Shown here piece by piece: positions 8,466-18,341 of a DNA stretch of 64,000 nt; position 1 is the first letter of the stretch, and every line of letters starts with the position of its first letter. Source of the stretch: Marinomonas mediterranea MMB-1 (GTDB taxonomy: Bacteria; Pseudomonadota; Gammaproteobacteria; Pseudomonadales; Marinomonadaceae); NCBI RefSeq assembly GCF_000192865.1, contig NC_015276.1, forward strand, positions 1,364,001-1,428,000. The letters run 5' to 3'. A program made the translations under genes and the position numbers. A model generated the notes under the pieces. The model had not been told where the DNA came from, did not search any database, and saw only the letters and a program-made list of their open reading frames with translations.

Positions 8466-9803
8466 ATGATTCCAGTTATTGCATTGGTTGGTCGCCCCAA
8501 TGTAGGTAAGTCCACCCTTTTCAATCGTCTGACTAAATCTCGTGATGCGCTTGTTGCAGATTATCCAGGGCTAACCCGAGATCGAAAGTACGGAGATGGT
8601 AAATTAGGTGAGCATGATTTCATCGTTATAGATACCGGTGGTATAACGGGAGACGAACAAGGAATCGATGAAAAAATGGCTTCGCAATCGCTTCAAGCAA
8701 TTGAAGAGGCCGATGCAGTCTTATTTTTAGTTGATGGTCGTCATGGCTTGAACCCTGCCGATGAAATGATCGCGAACCACTTACGTCGATCTAGCAAGCC
8801 TACTTACTTAGTTGTAAACAAGACGGATGGCATCAACGAAGATATCGCTTTGGCGGACTTCTACTCAGTTGGCTTAGGGAGTTTATATCCAATCGCTGCC
8901 GCGCATGGTAAAGGTGTTCGTAGCTTAATTGATACCGCATTGGCACCGTTTGCTGAACAGGTAGCGGAAGCGCGAGACCAAATTCAGCTTGAGTCAAAAG
9001 GTATTCGTATTGGCGTTGTAGGTCGCCCCAATGTAGGTAAGTCAACGCTAGTCAATCGTATGTTGGGTGAGGACCGGGTTGTTGTATACGACATGCCAGG
9101 GACAACCCGTGATAGTGTGTATATACCTTATCAGCGCCACGATAAAGAATACACTTTGATCGATACTGCAGGGGTTAGGCGTCGTAAACATGTAAAAGAG
9201 GCTGTTGAAAAATTCTCCATCGTTAAGACGTTGCAAGCTATTCAAGATGCGAACGTTGTGATCTGCGTAATCGATGCCCATGAGGATCTAGTAGAACAAG
9301 ATCTTCATATGATTGGCTATGTGCTTGATGCAGGCCGAGGCTTAGTTATCGCGATTAACAAATGGGATGGAATGCAAAAAGATGAGCGCGAACACATTAA
9401 GAAAGAAGTGGAGCGTCGTTTAGGTTTTGTTCCCTACGCTAAAGTTCATTATATCTCGGCATTGCACGGTACTGCGGTTGGTGATCTTTACGATACGATT
9501 GAAGAAACATACGATTCTTGTTACTCGAAGTGGTCTACGAATAGGCTAACCAAAATCTTGGAAGATGCGGTATCAGAGCACCAGCCACCTATGGTTAAGG
9601 GACGAAGAATTAAGCTGCGTTATGCTCACCAAGGTGGATCAAATCCTCCAAGAATAGTTGTGCATGGCAATCAGACAGATGCCTTGCCTGGCAGCTACAA
9701 ACGTTATTTAGAGAATAAGTTTCGTACGGTATTGAATATTACTGGTACGCCAATCAGCTTTGAATTCCGTTCGTCTGAGAACCCTTACGCTCCGAAAAAG
9801 TAG
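8466..9803 (+). CDS. der: Ribosome-assembly GTPase Der (EngA)
   Basis: Essential GTPase for maturation of the 50S subunit. The 445-residue protein has the diagnostic two tandem GTPase domains. Each starts with GRPNVGKST (about residues 8-16 and 186-194) and has DTGG or DTAG (G3) and NKTD or NKWD (G4) motifs. A C-terminal KH-like domain starts at about residue 360 and includes GSNPPRIVVHGNQ. It closes the housekeeping block and is followed by a strong terminator. Confidence 0.97.
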   Translation: MIPVIALVGRPNVGKSTLFNRLTKSRDALVADYPGLTRDRKYGDGKLGEHDFIVIDTGGITGDEQGIDEKMASQSLQAIEEADAVLFLVDGRHGLNPADEMIANHLRRSSKPTYLVVNKTDGINEDIALADFYSVGLGSLYPIAAAHGKGVRSLIDTALAPFAEQVAEARDQIQLESKGIRIGVVGRPNVGKSTLVNRMLGEDRVVVYDMPGTTRDSVYIPYQRHDKEYTLIDTAGVRRRKHVKEAVEKFSIVKTLQAIQDANVVICVIDAHEDLVEQDLHMIGYVLDAGRGLVIAINKWDGMQKDEREHIKKEVERRLGFVPYAKVHYISALHGTAVGDLYDTIEETYDSCYSKWSTNRLTKILEDAVSEHQPPMVKGRRIKLRYAHQGGSNPPRIVVHGNQTDALPGSYKRYLENKFRTVLNITGTPISFEFRSSENPYAPKK

Positions 9804-9843
9804 AGTGGACCTCAGCGGACGTAAGTCGCTGTTATGAAAACAG

Positions 9844-9884
9844 AAGCCATAGTACTCAATCTACTATGGCTTTTTCTTTTTTTT
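9844..9884. terminator. Intrinsic terminator after der
   Basis: AGCCATAGTA (9845-9854) pairs with TACTATGGCT (9862-9871) around a 7-base loop, followed by a long T-rich tract to 9884. It lies between der and the convergent small gene at 9932-10093 and mainly suits the plus strand. Confidence 0.9.
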
Positions 9885-9931
9885 AGACTGTATTTCTTTG
9901 CTTGTATCAATGGGAATAGACGTCGTAAAGG

Positions 9932-10093
9932 TTAACTTTCACTAGTCACTTTATTCGCCTGCTTTTTTTCGAAATCACGTAACACGATCTTTAGCGCTTC
10001 GATCGCTGTCTTTGTCGAAACTTGGTTCTCTTCTAATAGATCGATCAAATCGACTGCCAATTTAATATGATCTGGAGCATTTTCCAACGCCAC
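9932..10093 (-). CDS. YbaM-like small protein (DUF2496)
   Basis: A 53-residue ORF translating to a protein that starts ALENAPDHIKLAVDLIDLLE and has IEALKIVLRDFEKK near the end. This closely matches the pattern of E. coli YbaM (DUF2496, about 53 residues), whose function is unknown. The GTG start is preceded by an AGGAG site with a 6-base gap, which strongly supports translation. The protein looks like a short soluble helical protein with no membrane segment. It is convergent with der across a terminator. Confidence 0.8.
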   Translation of the reverse strand: MALENAPDHIKLAVDLIDLLEENQVSTKTAIEALKIVLRDFEKKQANKVTSES

Positions 10094-10254
10094 GGCTTTC
10101 TCCTAACGTATTGTGTTTGAAATTTGGATTTTGTTTGTCATAAGGAAAAATTTTGAGAAAAAATGCGCAAATTGATCCAAACTGTGTTTTTAGACATACT
10201 TTTATCATACTTGCTTTGCGAAGATAACAGGGTGAATAAAAAGGTGAGAAGATT

Positions 10255-10902
10255 GTGATTACAAACGAGTTTTGGTTGGATCGATGGAATACTGGACGTA
10301 TCGGTTTCCATGAAAATGAGGTTAATCAGTCGCTGATTCAATATTGGCCTAATCTGCCTCTTGGAAGTCGAGTCTTGGTACCGCTATGTGGTAAATCAAA
10401 TGATCTGATCTGGTTGGTCGAGCAAGGGTATGATGTCACAGGCGTTGAGCTTTCTTCGCTCGCGGTTGTCGAGTTTTTTGGTGACAATGACTTAGCGTAC
10501 ACGACAGAACAGACGGCTTATGGAAAACTTCACAGTGCGAACGAAATGACGCTGAGAGTATTCGAAGGAGACATTTTCGATTTCGATGGTAAGGTGTTCG
10601 ATGCTTGTTATGATCGAGCTGCAATGGTAGCTATGCCCAGTACGCTTCGGCAGAGCTATGTTGAAAAGGTAAGCGCTTGTCTTCGCGAAGACGCCCACAT
10701 TTTGATGATCAGTCTGCATCATGACGGCAATATTGACACGCCTCCGTTCTCAGTTTCGGATGACGACGTAGCATCCCTTTGGCAACGTAATATTCATAAG
10801 ATCGCCAGTGAGGACCTTGTTCAAACAAACAGCCGATATAAAGAAAGTGAGTATGCGTACTTTGAGGAAAGCGTTTGGCGAGTATTGCCAGACGAGTTGT
10901 AG
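10255..10902 (+). CDS. tpm: Thiopurine S-methyltransferase family protein
   Basis: SAM-dependent methyltransferase of the TPMT family. Bacterial members methylate thiopurines and also detoxify selenium and tellurium oxyanions. The 215-residue length matches. Family signatures are FWLDRWNTGRIGFHE near the N-terminus, the SAM-binding VLVPLCGKSNDLIWL, VTGVELS, and DACYDRAAMVAMP. The GTG start at 10255 is preceded by AAGGTGAG. It stands alone, with no operon partner in sight. Confidence 0.93.
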   Translation: MITNEFWLDRWNTGRIGFHENEVNQSLIQYWPNLPLGSRVLVPLCGKSNDLIWLVEQGYDVTGVELSSLAVVEFFGDNDLAYTTEQTAYGKLHSANEMTLRVFEGDIFDFDGKVFDACYDRAAMVAMPSTLRQSYVEKVSACLREDAHILMISLHHDGNIDTPPFSVSDDDVASLWQRNIHKIASEDLVQTNSRYKESEYAYFEESVWRVLPDEL

Positions 10903-10934
10903 TGAGGCTATGTTTTAATCCTCGGTACTGTTAT

Positions 10935-11019
10935 CTATTTTAGTCTTATCGGACGTGGTGCTGTATACCTGACCGTTTTTCTGGGATAATCGCGTTTTCT
11001 AAGTTTACGACTAAAATAG
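10935..11019. repeat. Spaced 11-bp inverted repeat upstream of ygiQ
   Basis: CTATTTTAGTC (10935-10945) is repeated inverted as GACTAAAATAG (11009-11019), 63 bases apart, between tpm and the YgiQ gene. It could be the ends of a small non-autonomous element or a regulator site. Nothing else in the gap decides this. Confidence 0.4.
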
Positions 11020-11044
11020 CGGATCAGATGAGCCGATAATTGTT

Positions 11045-13384
11045 GTGCGTTTTACGCGCAAGATGGCCGCTAGATTTGCAACTGAGTACCTCATGATAAA
11101 ACGACATAAAACCGCACCGAATCTTTTTTCTTACCCTCAATATTGGGCTGAGTGCTACGGCGTTTCTCCATTTTTGCCGACCACACGAGAAGAAATGGAC
11201 CTTCTCGGTTGGGATAGCTGTGACGTCATTATTGTCACTGGAGACGCGTATGTAGACCATCCGAGTTTTGGGATGGCGGTAATGGGTCGTTTGTTGGAGG
11301 CTCAAGGCTATCGAGTCGGCATTATTGATCAGCCAGATTGGAGAAATAAAGAAGACTTTATGCGTCTAGGTCGCCCCAATCTGTATTTTGGTGTAACGGC
11401 TGGAAACATGGATTCGATGATCAACCGCTATACTGCTGATCTAAAAGTAAGAAACGATGACGCCTACACGCCTTATGGAATCGGTGGAAAACGACCAGAT
11501 AGAGCGGTTATTGTCTACTCTCAACGCTGTAAAGAAGCGTTTAATGACGTCCCTGTGATGATTGGTGGTATAGAGGCAAGCCTTCGAAGAATCGCTCAAT
11601 ATGATTATTGGAGTGACGAAGTTAGACGATCCGTATTGATTGATTCAACTGCAGACATCTTGTTATACGGTAACGCAGAACGTGCAATCGTTGAGGTTAC
11701 GAAACAAGTTGCTGCTGGCAAAAAAATGAATCAGGTCACCGATGTTCGAGGCACAACTCTTGTCCGTGATGTACCTCCGGGCGGCTTTTCTGAGATTGAT
11801 TCAAGTCGAGTGGATTGGCCTGGGAAGGTTGATAAGATTTACAGCCCTTATGAATATATCCCAGAAGGTAAGTGTCAGACAAAAGACGCGAACGAAGACG
11901 ACGATGTCATGCCCATTCGAGTTATTCCTGCGCCACTAAGGCGAGGTGAAAAGCTTGAGGCTGATAAAACATACATCCGTTTACCGTCTTTTGAGAAAGT
12001 GTCAAAAGATCCGGTGCTCTATGCGCACACTTCTCGAATTCTACATTTAGAGTCTAATCCGCATAATGCACGTGCTTTGATTCAAAAGCATGGTAAGAAA
12101 GAAATCTGGGTTAACCCGCCGCCAATTCCATTGGAAACGGATGAGATGGATGGGGTGTTTGATTTTCCATATGCTCGTGTTCCACACCCTAAATACAAAA
12201 AAGCCCGTATCCCTGCTTACGATATGATCAAAACATCGATCAATATTATGCGAGGTTGTTTCGGGGGCTGTACGTTCTGTTCCATCACGGAACATGAAGG
12301 GCGTGTCATTCAATCCCGTTCACATGAATCTATTCTCAATGAAATTGAGCAAATCAAAGAAAAAGTCCCAGGATTTACCGGTCACATTTCAGATCTAGGC
12401 GGTCCAACGTCTAACATGTACACCTTAAATTGTAAGGACGATGAGATACAGGCGTCGTGTCGTAAGCTTTCATGTGTGTATCCTGAAATTTGTCCAAACT
12501 TGAATACTGACCACAGCCCAACGACTCAGCTGTATCGTAAAGCTCGAAAAGTAGAGGGTATTCATACGGTTTCTATTGCCTCCGGCCTTCGTTACGACCT
12601 TGCAGTAGAAGACCCTGAGTACGTCAAAGAGCTGGTGACCTATCATGTAGGTGGGCTGTTAAAGATAGCGCCTGAGCATTCAGAAAAGGGCACGTTGTCG
12701 AAAATGATGAAGCCTGGCATGGGAACCTACGACAACTTTAAACGAATGTTTGATAAGTACTCGAAAGAAGCGGGTAAAAAGCAGCATCTGATACCGTATT
12801 TTATCGCGGCACATCCGGGCTGCGAAGATGAAGATATGATGAACTTAGCGGTTTGGTTGAAGAAAAATGACTTTAAACCGGATCAAGTGCAGACATTTTA
12901 CCCTTCGCCAATGTCACTTGCGACAGCGATGTATCACTCAGGTAAGAACCCTCTTAAACGTGTTACTTATAAGAGTGAAGATGTCTATACGCCGAAAGAT
13001 TATAAGCAGAGAACGGTTCAAAAAGGGTTCTTGCGTTATCACGACACGAGTAACTGGGCTGACTTGAGGGATACCCTAAAAAGTATGGGGCGAGCGGATT
13101 TAATTGGTAATGGACCGAATAAACTTGTTCCAGCTGAGGATAAAGATAAGCAGATGCCTCGTCGACCAAAGAAAGCAAAACCTGGGCAACGTACGGGTGC
13201 TTCACACACCAGTAATCGCCCGACAGACAAAAATATTAAAGAGGCCGAGCGTAATAGACGCAAATCAGCAAACGATGCATCATCGGCTGGGCGTCCAGTG
13301 ACTGGCAGTGCTACTCCTACGCGGCCGAAGAAAGGGCCGAGCACACAGGCTAATAAAACGAAACCCGCGAAGCGTAGACGTTAA
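11045..13384 (+). CDS. YgiQ-family radical SAM protein
   Basis: A 779-residue protein of the YgiQ (UPF0313) family, a radical SAM group whose reaction is unknown. The N-terminal domain has the family string TREEMDLLGWDSCDVIIVTG and GVTAGNMDSMINRYTA. The radical SAM cluster motif is GCFGGCTFCSITEHEGR (CxxxCxxC) near residue 405. The last 75 residues or so are Lys/Arg/Pro-rich and probably disordered, as in many homologues. The GTG at 11045 is the longest start. The ATG at 11093 (MIKRHKTAPNLF) gives a length closer to E. coli YgiQ and may be the true start. Confidence 0.88.
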   Translation: MRFTRKMAARFATEYLMIKRHKTAPNLFSYPQYWAECYGVSPFLPTTREEMDLLGWDSCDVIIVTGDAYVDHPSFGMAVMGRLLEAQGYRVGIIDQPDWRNKEDFMRLGRPNLYFGVTAGNMDSMINRYTADLKVRNDDAYTPYGIGGKRPDRAVIVYSQRCKEAFNDVPVMIGGIEASLRRIAQYDYWSDEVRRSVLIDSTADILLYGNAERAIVEVTKQVAAGKKMNQVTDVRGTTLVRDVPPGGFSEIDSSRVDWPGKVDKIYSPYEYIPEGKCQTKDANEDDDVMPIRVIPAPLRRGEKLEADKTYIRLPSFEKVSKDPVLYAHTSRILHLESNPHNARALIQKHGKKEIWVNPPPIPLETDEMDGVFDFPYARVPHPKYKKARIPAYDMIKTSINIMRGCFGGCTFCSITEHEGRVIQSRSHESILNEIEQIKEKVPGFTGHISDLGGPTSNMYTLNCKDDEIQASCRKLSCVYPEICPNLNTDHSPTTQLYRKARKVEGIHTVSIASGLRYDLAVEDPEYVKELVTYHVGGLLKIAPEHSEKGTLSKMMKPGMGTYDNFKRMFDKYSKEAGKKQHLIPYFIAAHPGCEDEDMMNLAVWLKKNDFKPDQVQTFYPSPMSLATAMYHSGKNPLKRVTYKSEDVYTPKDYKQRTVQKGFLRYHDTSNWADLRDTLKSMGRADLIGNGPNKLVPAEDKDKQMPRRPKKAKPGQRTGASHTSNRPTDKNIKEAERNRRKSANDASSAGRPVTGSATPTRPKKGPSTQANKTKPAKRRR

Positions 13385-13534
13385 GACCTTTGCACGATGA
13401 CTGTGCTCTTCAACAGCGCTCTACAATACAGGGCTTTAAATAGACTCAAAATATTCATTTATAGCCCGTAAACTCTGCTTTTTTGTCTACTTTCGCGTCG
13501 TATTGGCTTCGCTCGAGATGTCTTGCAAAGGTCT
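13384..13534. repeat. MITE-like element with 11-bp terminal inverted repeats
   Basis: AGACCTTTGCA (13384-13394) and TGCAAAGGTCT (13524-13534) are perfect inverted ends of a 151-base segment without coding capacity. The left end abuts the stop codon of the YgiQ gene. The same end motif occurs at 22298-22308. From 13535 to 13739 there is only AT-rich DNA with a 9-bp hairpin (13572-13580 with 13587-13595) and the region upstream of the YitT gene. Confidence 0.55.
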
Positions 13535-13739
13535 CATTTTATATTTTATTTTATAAAGACTCGTGCAAACACCTATTTTTAGTGATAAAAATAGGCTGAG
13601 AATATTGGAATACTTTCTGCATATCCGCAGATGAAGATCTCACCAGATCTTTGACTTCCAAGTGACTGTAAACAACCTTCAAAAGAGGTGTGTTGCCATT
13701 CTTACACAAATCAAAAGTTTGTTTATTTGAGGAAATAGT

Positions 13740-14351
13740 ATGAGTACCACTCACCGTTGGTTATCCATCGTAGAAGGCTGTGTGCTGGTTGCACTCGGTC
13801 TCCATATCTTGAATTCAGCCGGTTTTCTTATCAGTGGCACAGCAGGCGCGGGAATGATTCTGCACAAGCTGAGTGATCTGACTTTTGGTCAGCTGTTCTT
13901 TATATTGAACCTTCCGTTTTATGTTCTTGCTTGGCGAGCATTAGGGCTGGCGTTTACCATTAGAACCTTTATCTCAGTGAGTTTATTGTCTTTGCTTTCT
14001 GAGTTGATGCGGCTTTATGTCAGCATTGATATGATACCTATTCTCGCTGCGGTTGTGGGTGGACTGTTGGTCGGTTTTGGTCTCATCATATTGTTTCGCC
14101 ATAATGCGTCATTAGGCGGTTTAAACATTCTTTCTGTGTATTTAGAGCGTCGATTTGATATTCATGCTAGTCGTACCACACTGACCGCCGATGTTTGTAT
14201 TTTAATGGCGGCAGCGATGGTGTTTAGCATTCAAAGCTTAGCCTATTCTCTCGTTGCGTTTATTTTGTTAAGTTCGGTTGTTGGTCGATATCATCGACCG
14301 CCAGCGTGGGCAAAAGCTTCGGAGCGACAAGGGCGAAATCAACCGAGTTAA
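13740..14351 (+). CDS. YitT-family integral membrane protein
   Basis: A 203-residue hydrophobic protein resembling the YitT (DUF161) family, with about five or six membrane segments. It contains the family feature SGTAGAGMILHKLSDLTFGQLFFILNLPFY in the first third and NASLGGLNIL in the middle. Family members are unassigned membrane proteins in bacteria, and the substrate and role are unknown. The C-terminal 20 residues are hydrophilic. A GAGGA site lies just before the ATG. Neighbours give no functional hint. Confidence 0.8.
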   Translation: MSTTHRWLSIVEGCVLVALGLHILNSAGFLISGTAGAGMILHKLSDLTFGQLFFILNLPFYVLAWRALGLAFTIRTFISVSLLSLLSELMRLYVSIDMIPILAAVVGGLLVGFGLIILFRHNASLGGLNILSVYLERRFDIHASRTTLTADVCILMAAAMVFSIQSLAYSLVAFILLSSVVGRYHRPPAWAKASERQGRNQPS

Positions 14352-14398
14352 ATATGAATTTAAGGCCACAGGGTGCCGTAAGTCATCTATAAAAAAAT

Positions 14399-14905
14399 AT
14401 GCAGACGTATTACGTAGAAAAACTGACCACAAGTAGACTCAAAGCGGATCAAGGTGTCATTAAAGAGCTACAGGACATATTTTTTAGAAGTGTGCACGGC
14501 ATTCCGGATTTGATTTATACACCAGAGCAAAAAGCCGCGTGGGCGCCAGCGGGACTTTCCGTGCTAGAGTGGCGTAATCGGTTGCAGAATCACACAATAT
14601 GGCTAGCGCGCAGTGAGCTGACAGGGAGCTGTCTTGGCTTTATTGAACTAGATGAAAGTTCAGATATCGATTTGCTTTATGTTTGTCCTTTGAATCAAAA
14701 GTTAGGCATCGCCAATGAGTTATTTGATCAAGCGCAATACTGGGTGAAAAACCAGTATTCAACCAAATCGCACTGGTACGTGCAGTCTTCTGATATTGCC
14801 TATGAGTTCTTTCTCCGCCGTGGTTTTATCCCGCATAAACGTAATCAGGTTGATCGTGGCGGGATTTTGCTTGAGAACACAACGATGAGAAAGGCTTTGT
14901 CCTGA
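14399..14905 (+). CDS. GNAT-family N-acetyltransferase
   Basis: A 168-residue protein with the GNAT fold, using acetyl-CoA to acetylate an unknown amine. The weak acetyl-CoA loop region is DLLYVCPLNQKLGIANELF (about residues 97-115), and the C-terminal YEFFLRRGFIPHKRNQV is the usual GNAT end. No clear Shine-Dalgarno stands before the ATG. It lies 176 bases before the B12 genes, and no link to them is apparent. Confidence 0.75.
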   Translation: MQTYYVEKLTTSRLKADQGVIKELQDIFFRSVHGIPDLIYTPEQKAAWAPAGLSVLEWRNRLQNHTIWLARSELTGSCLGFIELDESSDIDLLYVCPLNQKLGIANELFDQAQYWVKNQYSTKSHWYVQSSDIAYEFFLRRGFIPHKRNQVDRGGILLENTTMRKALS

Positions 14906-15081
14906 ACTCTCTGCGCTTTTCGATGAAAAATTAGCAATTCAATATTTGTGAAAACGCGGTATTCTTAGGAAGGCTTCGGAACTAGGTGGCAGCTTTGTTT
15001 ATTATAGTGCTGCTTTATATAACACTATTTTTTAGCCAAATTAGACCATTCAAAATTAATTAAACGTTTCTATGGCGATAC

Positions 15082-16884
15082 ATGACAGATTTTAAGCACC
15101 TAACTTTCCCTTTTGCAGCGGTAGCGGGACAAGAACCTCTGAAACTTGCATTAATTTTATGTGCGATTAACCCAAAAATTGGCGGGGTCTTGATTAGCGG
15201 GCCGAGAGGTTCAGCTAAGTCAACACTTGCACGAGGGCTATCTGATGTATTGCCTACGATCGATGATGAGAGCCCTATCGCGTTTGCTACCTTGCCGCTC
15301 GGAACTAGTGAAGACCGCCTATTGGGCGCCATTGATTTAGAGCGAGTTCTGAATGAAAAAAAAGTAGATTTCCATCCGGGCATATTGGCTAAAGCGCATG
15401 GCGGCGTGTTGTATGTCGACGAAGTGAACTTGTTGGCTGATAACCTTGTTGATCAGTTACTCGATGTAGCGGCAAGTGGCGTAAACCGAGTAGAGCGAGA
15501 CGGCATCAGTCACGAGCATGAAGCAAAATTTCTACTGGTCGGAACCATGAACCCTGAAGAAGGGGAGTTAAGACCGCAACTCAAAGATCGTTTTGGACTA
15601 ATGGCGGAGTTGTCGAACCAGTATAGCTTGGAAGAACGTGTGCAGATTGTTCGATTGCGCGAGGAGTTTGATCATAACCCAAGGGCGTTTCGTGATGCGT
15701 TTAAATTTAAACAAAAGACGCTGAGACAAAATATAAAATCGGCACGTCAGCGGTTGAATCAAGTTAAATGTTCTGACGCGTTAAGAATGGACATAGCATC
15801 GCGATGTCATGATGCTAATGTTGATGGTGTGCGCGCAGATATTGTTTGGGTGCGCGCAGCGCAAGCGCATGCGGCGTGGCGCAGTGTAAGTTCTGTGACC
15901 GTTGAGGACATTCATGCTGTCGCTGAGTTAGTTTTAGCGCACCGTCGTCATGCCCATTCTAATAACAAACCTTCTCAAAGTGGGTCTAGCGAGTCTGCTC
16001 TGCCTTCTTCCTCAAGGCCACCGAGTAGTCGACGCCCGCCCGATTCTCATAGAGCACCGCCTTCTGTGGAAAAAGGTGATAATGCCTCGGGAAAGCCGCA
16101 AGCCGCCTCTGACCAAGATTGGGGTGGCCTTCCTCCGGAATTACAAAAGGCAAGTGCTGCAATTGCCTTAGATCCAATGCTTAAACGCACTGGACACGAT
16201 CGCTCTTTGTTAACGCAGCGATTTTCGAACAGTGGAATAATGTCGAATAAAACCAGCCGAAAGTCTGGTCTTGAGTCTGGTGGGTACAGACCGAATCAAG
16301 CGTCATTTTCAAGCTCAATTGATTGGACAAGAACGCTCACACTTTCACCGCATCAGTGGCCTCCTAAACTAATTAGAGCGAAAGACAAAACCGGACGTAC
16401 CGTTTTAAATATTATTATGCTCGACACCTCGGCTTCTGTCTTAGGAGAGGCGGTCTTTTCGAAGACGAAGGGCGTTATTTTGGCGCTTGCTCGCCAAACG
16501 TATTTAGCGCGAGAGCAACTTGCTATCTTTGGATTTGGAGAAGGGCAAGTGGAGACTATTTTACCTAAAGTTCGTTCACCCAAAGACATTGATATATTGC
16601 TAGACGAAATAACCGCGGGTGGCGGAACGCCTTTACTGGCTGCGCTAGAAAAACTTGAAAACGAGATACGCAGTCTTCGTAAACAGTCACCCAGATTAGA
16701 GATAAATGCGTATATAATGACGGATGGGCGTAGTCAGATGTCGATTTCAGAAGTCCCTAATATCGACAGCAAAATCATTTGGCTGGACACGGAGCTTGCC
16801 TCAATAAAAAGAGGAAAAGGGGCTCAATTTGCCCATGCGCTGGGGGCCGAATATTATACGCTTGAACAACTACTGGCGTGTTGA
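15082..16884 (+). CDS. Fused ChlI/ChlD-type AAA+ and VWA chelatase subunit
   Basis: A 600-residue two-domain protein. Residues about 1-290 form an AAA+ ATPase of the Mg-chelatase I type, with Walker A GPRGSAKST, Walker B LYVDEVNLL and arginine-finger region LVGTMNPEEGELRPQLKDRFGL. A Pro/Ser-rich linker follows. The C-terminal 190 residues form a von Willebrand A domain with MIDAS motif MLDTSAS. In bacteria with CobN but no CobS/CobT, such ChlI/ChlD proteins are proposed ATPase partners of the cobaltochelatase. Here it heads the first B12 cluster, and cobN lies at 55.3 kb, which fits that role. No B12 riboswitch was recognised upstream. Confidence 0.88.
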   Translation: MTDFKHLTFPFAAVAGQEPLKLALILCAINPKIGGVLISGPRGSAKSTLARGLSDVLPTIDDESPIAFATLPLGTSEDRLLGAIDLERVLNEKKVDFHPGILAKAHGGVLYVDEVNLLADNLVDQLLDVAASGVNRVERDGISHEHEAKFLLVGTMNPEEGELRPQLKDRFGLMAELSNQYSLEERVQIVRLREEFDHNPRAFRDAFKFKQKTLRQNIKSARQRLNQVKCSDALRMDIASRCHDANVDGVRADIVWVRAAQAHAAWRSVSSVTVEDIHAVAELVLAHRRHAHSNNKPSQSGSSESALPSSSRPPSSRRPPDSHRAPPSVEKGDNASGKPQAASDQDWGGLPPELQKASAAIALDPMLKRTGHDRSLLTQRFSNSGIMSNKTSRKSGLESGGYRPNQASFSSSIDWTRTLTLSPHQWPPKLIRAKDKTGRTVLNIIMLDTSASVLGEAVFSKTKGVILALARQTYLAREQLAIFGFGEGQVETILPKVRSPKDIDILLDEITAGGGTPLLAALEKLENEIRSLRKQSPRLEINAYIMTDGRSQMSISEVPNIDSKIIWLDTELASIKRGKGAQFAHALGAEYYTLEQLLAC

Positions 16885-16979
16885 TATCCAATGTTAATTA
16901 AATTTGGTTGTATTGAGTTCTAGTCGCATTCGAATGTAAAAACACCAATAACCTCAAGAGACGAATACTAAGTAGCGTT

Positions 16980-18335
16980 ATGCCTTCAGAGAATATAGAA
17001 ACATCTTTACACCAAAGAGATCAAGTAACCTGTCCAGCCTTGTTTTTAACTGCGCCAGCGTCTAATCAAGGTAAGACGACAATTACTGCCGCGCTTGCTC
17101 GCCATTATTCGAAGTTGGGGAAAACGGTTCGAGTGTTCAAAACAGGACCAGACTATTTGGACCCTCTCATACTTGCACAAGCGTCGGGGAACCCTGTTGA
17201 GCAACTTGATATCTGGATGGCAGGCGAAGCTTATTGTCAGGAACGATTGTTTTTAGCGGCCAAAGAAGCCGACCTGATACTGGTTGAAGGTGCAATGGGG
17301 ATGTTCGATGGCGAACCGTCGTCTGCCGATCTAGCGGCTTGTTTTGGTATTCCGATGGCCATTGTGATGGATGTAAAAGGCATGGCACAAACGGCTGCTG
17401 CGATTGCGAATGGCTTAGCGACGTTTAGAGAAGATATTACAATCGCGGGTCTTATTGCGAATCGTTGTGGCAGTGAGCGTCATGCGCAGCTTATACGAGA
17501 TGCACTGCCCGAAACGGTCCCATTGCTCGCGGCATTAAAACGCGACGAGGAGGTTACGTTACCGGAACGACATTTAGGACTGGTTCAAGCGGAAGAAGTG
17601 ACGCAGGAACTTGAGCAGAGGTTTGATGCGGCCGTTGACTGGCTGTGTCAATCGGACGATAAAGGTTTATTGTCTTTGCCCGAACCAGTTGTGTTTTCCG
17701 CGCCAGATCACTCTTATGAAGCGAGTGTCGTCGAGCCTATCTTGAGCGGGAAAACGATCGCGGTGGCGAAAGACATTGCATTTAGTTTTATCTATCAGGC
17801 GAATCTTGATGCATTAGAGCGTCTAGGAGCTAAGGTTTGTTTCTTTTCGCCGTTGCATGATTCACGTTTACCACAATGCGATGCTGTGTGGTTACCGGGC
17901 GGTTACCCAGAGTTGCATGCTCATAAACTGGCTGAAAACACATCCATTCAAACAGAATTGAGTGCCTTCTTTGAAACGGGTAAACCCATACTTGCAGAAT
18001 GTGGCGGCATGCTTTACTGCTTTGAAAGCTTGACTGACTTAGAACAAAATACGTTGCCCATGCTTGGTATATTGCAAGGTCAGGGGGCCATGCGAGGCAA
18101 ACGCGGCTGTCAGGGAATGCAAACGGCTGACTGTCCACAAGGTGCAATTAGAGCGCATGCCCATCATCGCTCAAGAAGTGCGAATACGCCGGAGCCTGTT
18201 GGGTACGGACGACGTCAACGACATCCCGCACCGGGTGAACCGATTTATCAAGTAAAGGGGCTAACGGCAAGTTACCTGCATTTCTTTTTCCCATCTAACT
18301 TAACCGCAATTGCGGCTATTTTCAGCGAAAGATAG
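16980..18335 (+). CDS. cobB: Cobyrinate a,c-diamide synthase
   Basis: ATP- and glutamine-dependent enzyme (CobB/CbiA) that amidates carboxylates a and c of (hydrogeno)cobyrinate. The 451-residue protein has an N-terminal P-loop synthetase domain (ASNQGKTTITAALARHY, FKTGPDYLDP, VEGAMGMFDG). A C-terminal class I glutamine amidotransferase domain carries the nucleophile in PILAECGGMLYC and the His in SYLHFFFPSN. cbiD follows after six bases. Confidence 0.95.
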   Translation: MPSENIETSLHQRDQVTCPALFLTAPASNQGKTTITAALARHYSKLGKTVRVFKTGPDYLDPLILAQASGNPVEQLDIWMAGEAYCQERLFLAAKEADLILVEGAMGMFDGEPSSADLAACFGIPMAIVMDVKGMAQTAAAIANGLATFREDITIAGLIANRCGSERHAQLIRDALPETVPLLAALKRDEEVTLPERHLGLVQAEEVTQELEQRFDAAVDWLCQSDDKGLLSLPEPVVFSAPDHSYEASVVEPILSGKTIAVAKDIAFSFIYQANLDALERLGAKVCFFSPLHDSRLPQCDAVWLPGGYPELHAHKLAENTSIQTELSAFFETGKPILAECGGMLYCFESLTDLEQNTLPMLGILQGQGAMRGKRGCQGMQTADCPQGAIRAHAHHRSRSANTPEPVGYGRRQRHPAPGEPIYQVKGLTASYLHFFFPSNLTAIAAIFSER

Positions 18336-18341
18336 CGACTT

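Noticed and set aside
13551..13754. Minus-strand 67-codon ORF before the YitT gene
   Set aside because: No recognisable pattern, and it overlaps the ribosome site and start of the opposite gene.
14906..15081. Cobalamin riboswitch before the chelatase gene, and likewise before cobJ (52194-52381)
   Set aside because: I looked for the B12-box and GCCACTG-type cores on the transcribed strand and did not find them.
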